Shown one piece after another: positions 5,993 to 6,973 of a stretch of DNA of 6,973 bases (its first letter is position 1; the number at the start of each line of letters is the position of its first letter). Location of the stretch: contig PWZC01000199.1 of the NCBI GenBank assembly GCA_003567615.1, positions 1 through 6,973 of the forward strand, read 5' to 3'. The DNA is from Gemmatimonadota bacterium (GTDB taxonomy: Bacteria; Gemmatimonadota; Gemmatimonadetes; Longimicrobiales; Gaopeijiaceae). The notes under the pieces are model-generated. The model was not told where the DNA came from, ran no database searches, and saw only the letters and a list, made by a program, of their open reading frames with translations. The translations under genes and the position numbers were made by a program.

Positions 5993-6538
5993 TCAGTACC
6001 CCTTCAACTGGGAGAAGTCGAGTTCCACCGAGGTGGGACGCCCGAACAAGGAGACTTCGACCTTCACCTTCCCCTTGTCGGCGTAGACCTCCTGGATCGT
6101 CCCGGAGAAGTCGGTGAAGGGGCCTGAAACCACCTCCACCACCTGACCGGCACGGAACGGCACCTCTTCCTTCTCGGGCTCGTCGCCCTCGACCTTGACC
6201 CCCAGGATCTTGTTGATCTCCTCCTCTCGGAGGGGCTGGGGATCACGCCCGCTTCCCACGAACTTGATCACACCCTGGACGCTGTTGACCAGGTGCCGGG
6301 TGCGATCGTTCAAGACCATCTTGACGAGAACATAGCCGGGATAGAGACGCTTGGTAACCTCAACCCGCTTTCCGTTCTTGATCTCCATCACTTCCTGAGT
6401 GGGGACCAGAACCTCTTGAAGTTCCCGGTCTTCCGGCGATTCGCCGGGCTCTTCCTCGATCTTTCGCTGGAGCAACCTCTGGACCTTGTTCTCGTGGCCC
6501 GAGTAGCTCTGAACCGCATACCACTTAGCCTCCGCCAT
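5993..6538 (-). CDS. nusG: Transcription elongation and termination factor NusG
   Basis: NusG rides on RNA polymerase, suppresses pausing, and links the polymerase either to Rho or, through ribosomal protein S10, to the leading ribosome. The protein has 181 residues, matching E. coli in length. Residues 1 to about 113 are the NGN domain (KWYAVQSYSGHENKV at the start, RLYPGYVLVKM at 64-74, VQGVIKFVG at 87-95). An acidic linker (about 117-126) follows, then the KOW domain from 127: PFRAGQVVEVVSGPF, FSGTI, and the closing LFGRPTSVELDFSQL used for S10 or Rho contact. ATG at 6538 lies nine bases after the secE stop, with GAGG at that stop acting as ribosome-binding site, so the two genes are probably cotranslated. 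The beta subunit that NusG contacts is encoded further down the same strand. Confidence 0.98.
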   Translation of the reverse strand: MAEAKWYAVQSYSGHENKVQRLLQRKIEEEPGESPEDRELQEVLVPTQEVMEIKNGKRVEVTKRLYPGYVLVKMVLNDRTRHLVNSVQGVIKFVGSGRDPQPLREEEINKILGVKVEGDEPEKEEVPFRAGQVVEVVSGPFTDFSGTIQEVYADKGKVKVEVSLFGRPTSVELDFSQLKGY

Positions 6539-6547
6539 GATCGAGCC

Positions 6548-6754
6548 TCAAGCTCCGAAGATTCCCATGATGATATCGATAAAGAACCGGGAGGCCACAT
6601 CCATGCCCCAGATCACCAGGGAGACAAGCAGACAGAAGACGATCACCACCAGGGTGGCGTTCTTCAACTGAGGCCAATCGGGCCACGTGACACGCTGCAG
6701 CTCGGTCCAGCACTCCTGGACGAACTCATTGGCCCGCTTGATCTGGGTGACCAT
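6548..6754 (-). CDS. secE: Preprotein translocase subunit SecE
   Basis: SecE is the small clamp subunit of the SecYEG channel in the inner membrane. The protein has 68 residues from ATG at 6754, typical of the short, single-span form found outside enterobacteria. An amphipathic surface helix (about 5-22) leads into the conserved ELQRVTWPDWPQL segment (18-30), followed by one hydrophobic span (about 34-54) and a short hydrophobic tail. AGG lies five bases upstream of the chosen ATG. A longer frame opening at ATG 6820 would add 22 residues with no similarity to the family, and that ATG is buried in a hairpin with no ribosome-binding site, so I reject it. It lies directly before nusG, the nearly universal arrangement. 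No rpmG or tRNA-Trp gene is seen between it and tuf. Confidence 0.95.
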   Translation of the reverse strand: MVTQIKRANEFVQECWTELQRVTWPDWPQLKNATLVVIVFCLLVSLVIWGMDVASRFFIDIIMGIFGA

Positions 6755-6800
6755 GACGACCTGTTCGGGGTTGTGAGGCTGGAAGAAGACCGAGCCACAC

Positions 6801-6841
6801 GACCACCCGGGGGCGGCCATTTCGGCGGCGCCCGGGTGGCC
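6801..6841 (-). terminator. Strong hairpin between tuf and secE (possible leaky terminator)
   Basis: In minus-strand RNA 11 pairs form between 6831-6841 and 6801-6811, with nine perfect Watson-Crick pairs at the core (CCACCCGGG with CCCGGGTGG) plus a G-U. Inside is a 4 by 4 internal loop and a 3-bp cap with a five-base loop. It starts 15 nt after the tuf stop, where a tuf terminator or attenuator would be expected. There is no U-run after it, so it does not meet the standard intrinsic terminator pattern. It could be a stabiliser or processing site instead. The remainder of the 101-nt gap shows no promoter I can support. Confidence 0.45.
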
Positions 6842-6855
6842 TGCGTGACGTCTCG

Positions 6856-6973
6856 TTACTCGATGATCTCGGTGACGACGCCGGCGCCCACGGTGCGGCC
6901 ACCCTCACGGATGGCGAACCGCAGCTCCGTGTCCATGGCGATGGGGCTGATCAGCTCCACCTCCATCTGCACA
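6856..6973 (-). CDS. tuf: Elongation factor Tu, C-terminal fragment (5' end outside the window)
   Basis: EF-Tu carries aminoacyl-tRNA to the ribosomal A site as a GTP complex. Only the last 38 residues are in the window, reading VQMEVELISPIAMDTELRFA and then IREGGRTVGAGVVTEIIE, ending in TAA at 6858-6856. This is the end of beta-barrel domain 3; the IREGGRTVGAGVV stretch is nearly invariant in EF-Tu. The missing part, toward the upstream side, would hold the GTPase domain and domain 2. A tuf gene upstream of secE is common, often as a second copy besides the one in the str operon; whether this genome has another copy cannot be told from here. Confidence 0.96.
   Translation of the reverse strand, partial: VQMEVELISPIAMDTELRFAIREGGRTVGAGVVTEIIE

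Noticed and set aside
6755..6820. Extended SecE start at ATG 6820 adding 22 residues
   Set aside because: The added residues match no SecE pattern, the ATG lies inside a hairpin, and no ribosome-binding site precedes it. ATG 6754 has AGG at five bases.
6755..6855. Possible tRNA gene between tuf and secE
   Set aside because: The strong stem is a simple hairpin; no cloverleaf, T-loop consensus or CCA end can be built around it.

Overview
This window is a core information-processing cluster read entirely on the minus strand. In transcription order, from high to low coordinates, it holds tuf (3' end only), secE, nusG, rplK, rplA, rplJ, rplL and rpoB (3' end missing). The DNA is GC-rich, with strong G/C preference at third codon positions, and all eight reading frames are intact. 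No mobile element, phage gene, CRISPR array, tRNA or rRNA is visible. I found no sign of a new accessory system; this is ordinary chromosomal backbone. The organism looks like a GC-rich bacterium outside Proteobacteria and Firmicutes. The RpoB style (YLGDLPLLTE, MPMPNLLDVQLRSF, TPVFQGASENEI) suggests Gemmatimonadota or a relative in the FCB group, but that placement is from memory and only moderately certain.

Layout: the EF-Tu C-terminus ends at 6856. A 101-nt spacer with a strong hairpin separates it from secE. secE and nusG are 9 nt apart. A 93-nt spacer precedes rplK, and a 138-nt spacer with two hairpins precedes rplA. rplA and rplJ overlap by one base (TGATG), which leaves no room for an L10 leader of the kind found in E. 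coli. A 131-nt structured spacer precedes rplL. A 226-nt spacer with three inverted repeats precedes rpoB, whose best start is a TTG with a strong ribosome-binding site.

The products work together. SecE is part of the SecYEG protein channel. NusG couples RNA polymerase to Rho or the ribosome. L11, L1, L10 and L7/L12 form the two mobile stalks of the large ribosomal subunit, where EF-Tu and EF-G dock. RpoB is the catalytic beta subunit of RNA polymerase. The parts worth a second look are the spacers: several hairpins are longer in the minus-strand RNA than in the opposite strand because of G-U pairs, consistent with regulation or processing of the mRNA. No convincing sigma-70 promoter or classic intrinsic terminator was seen.
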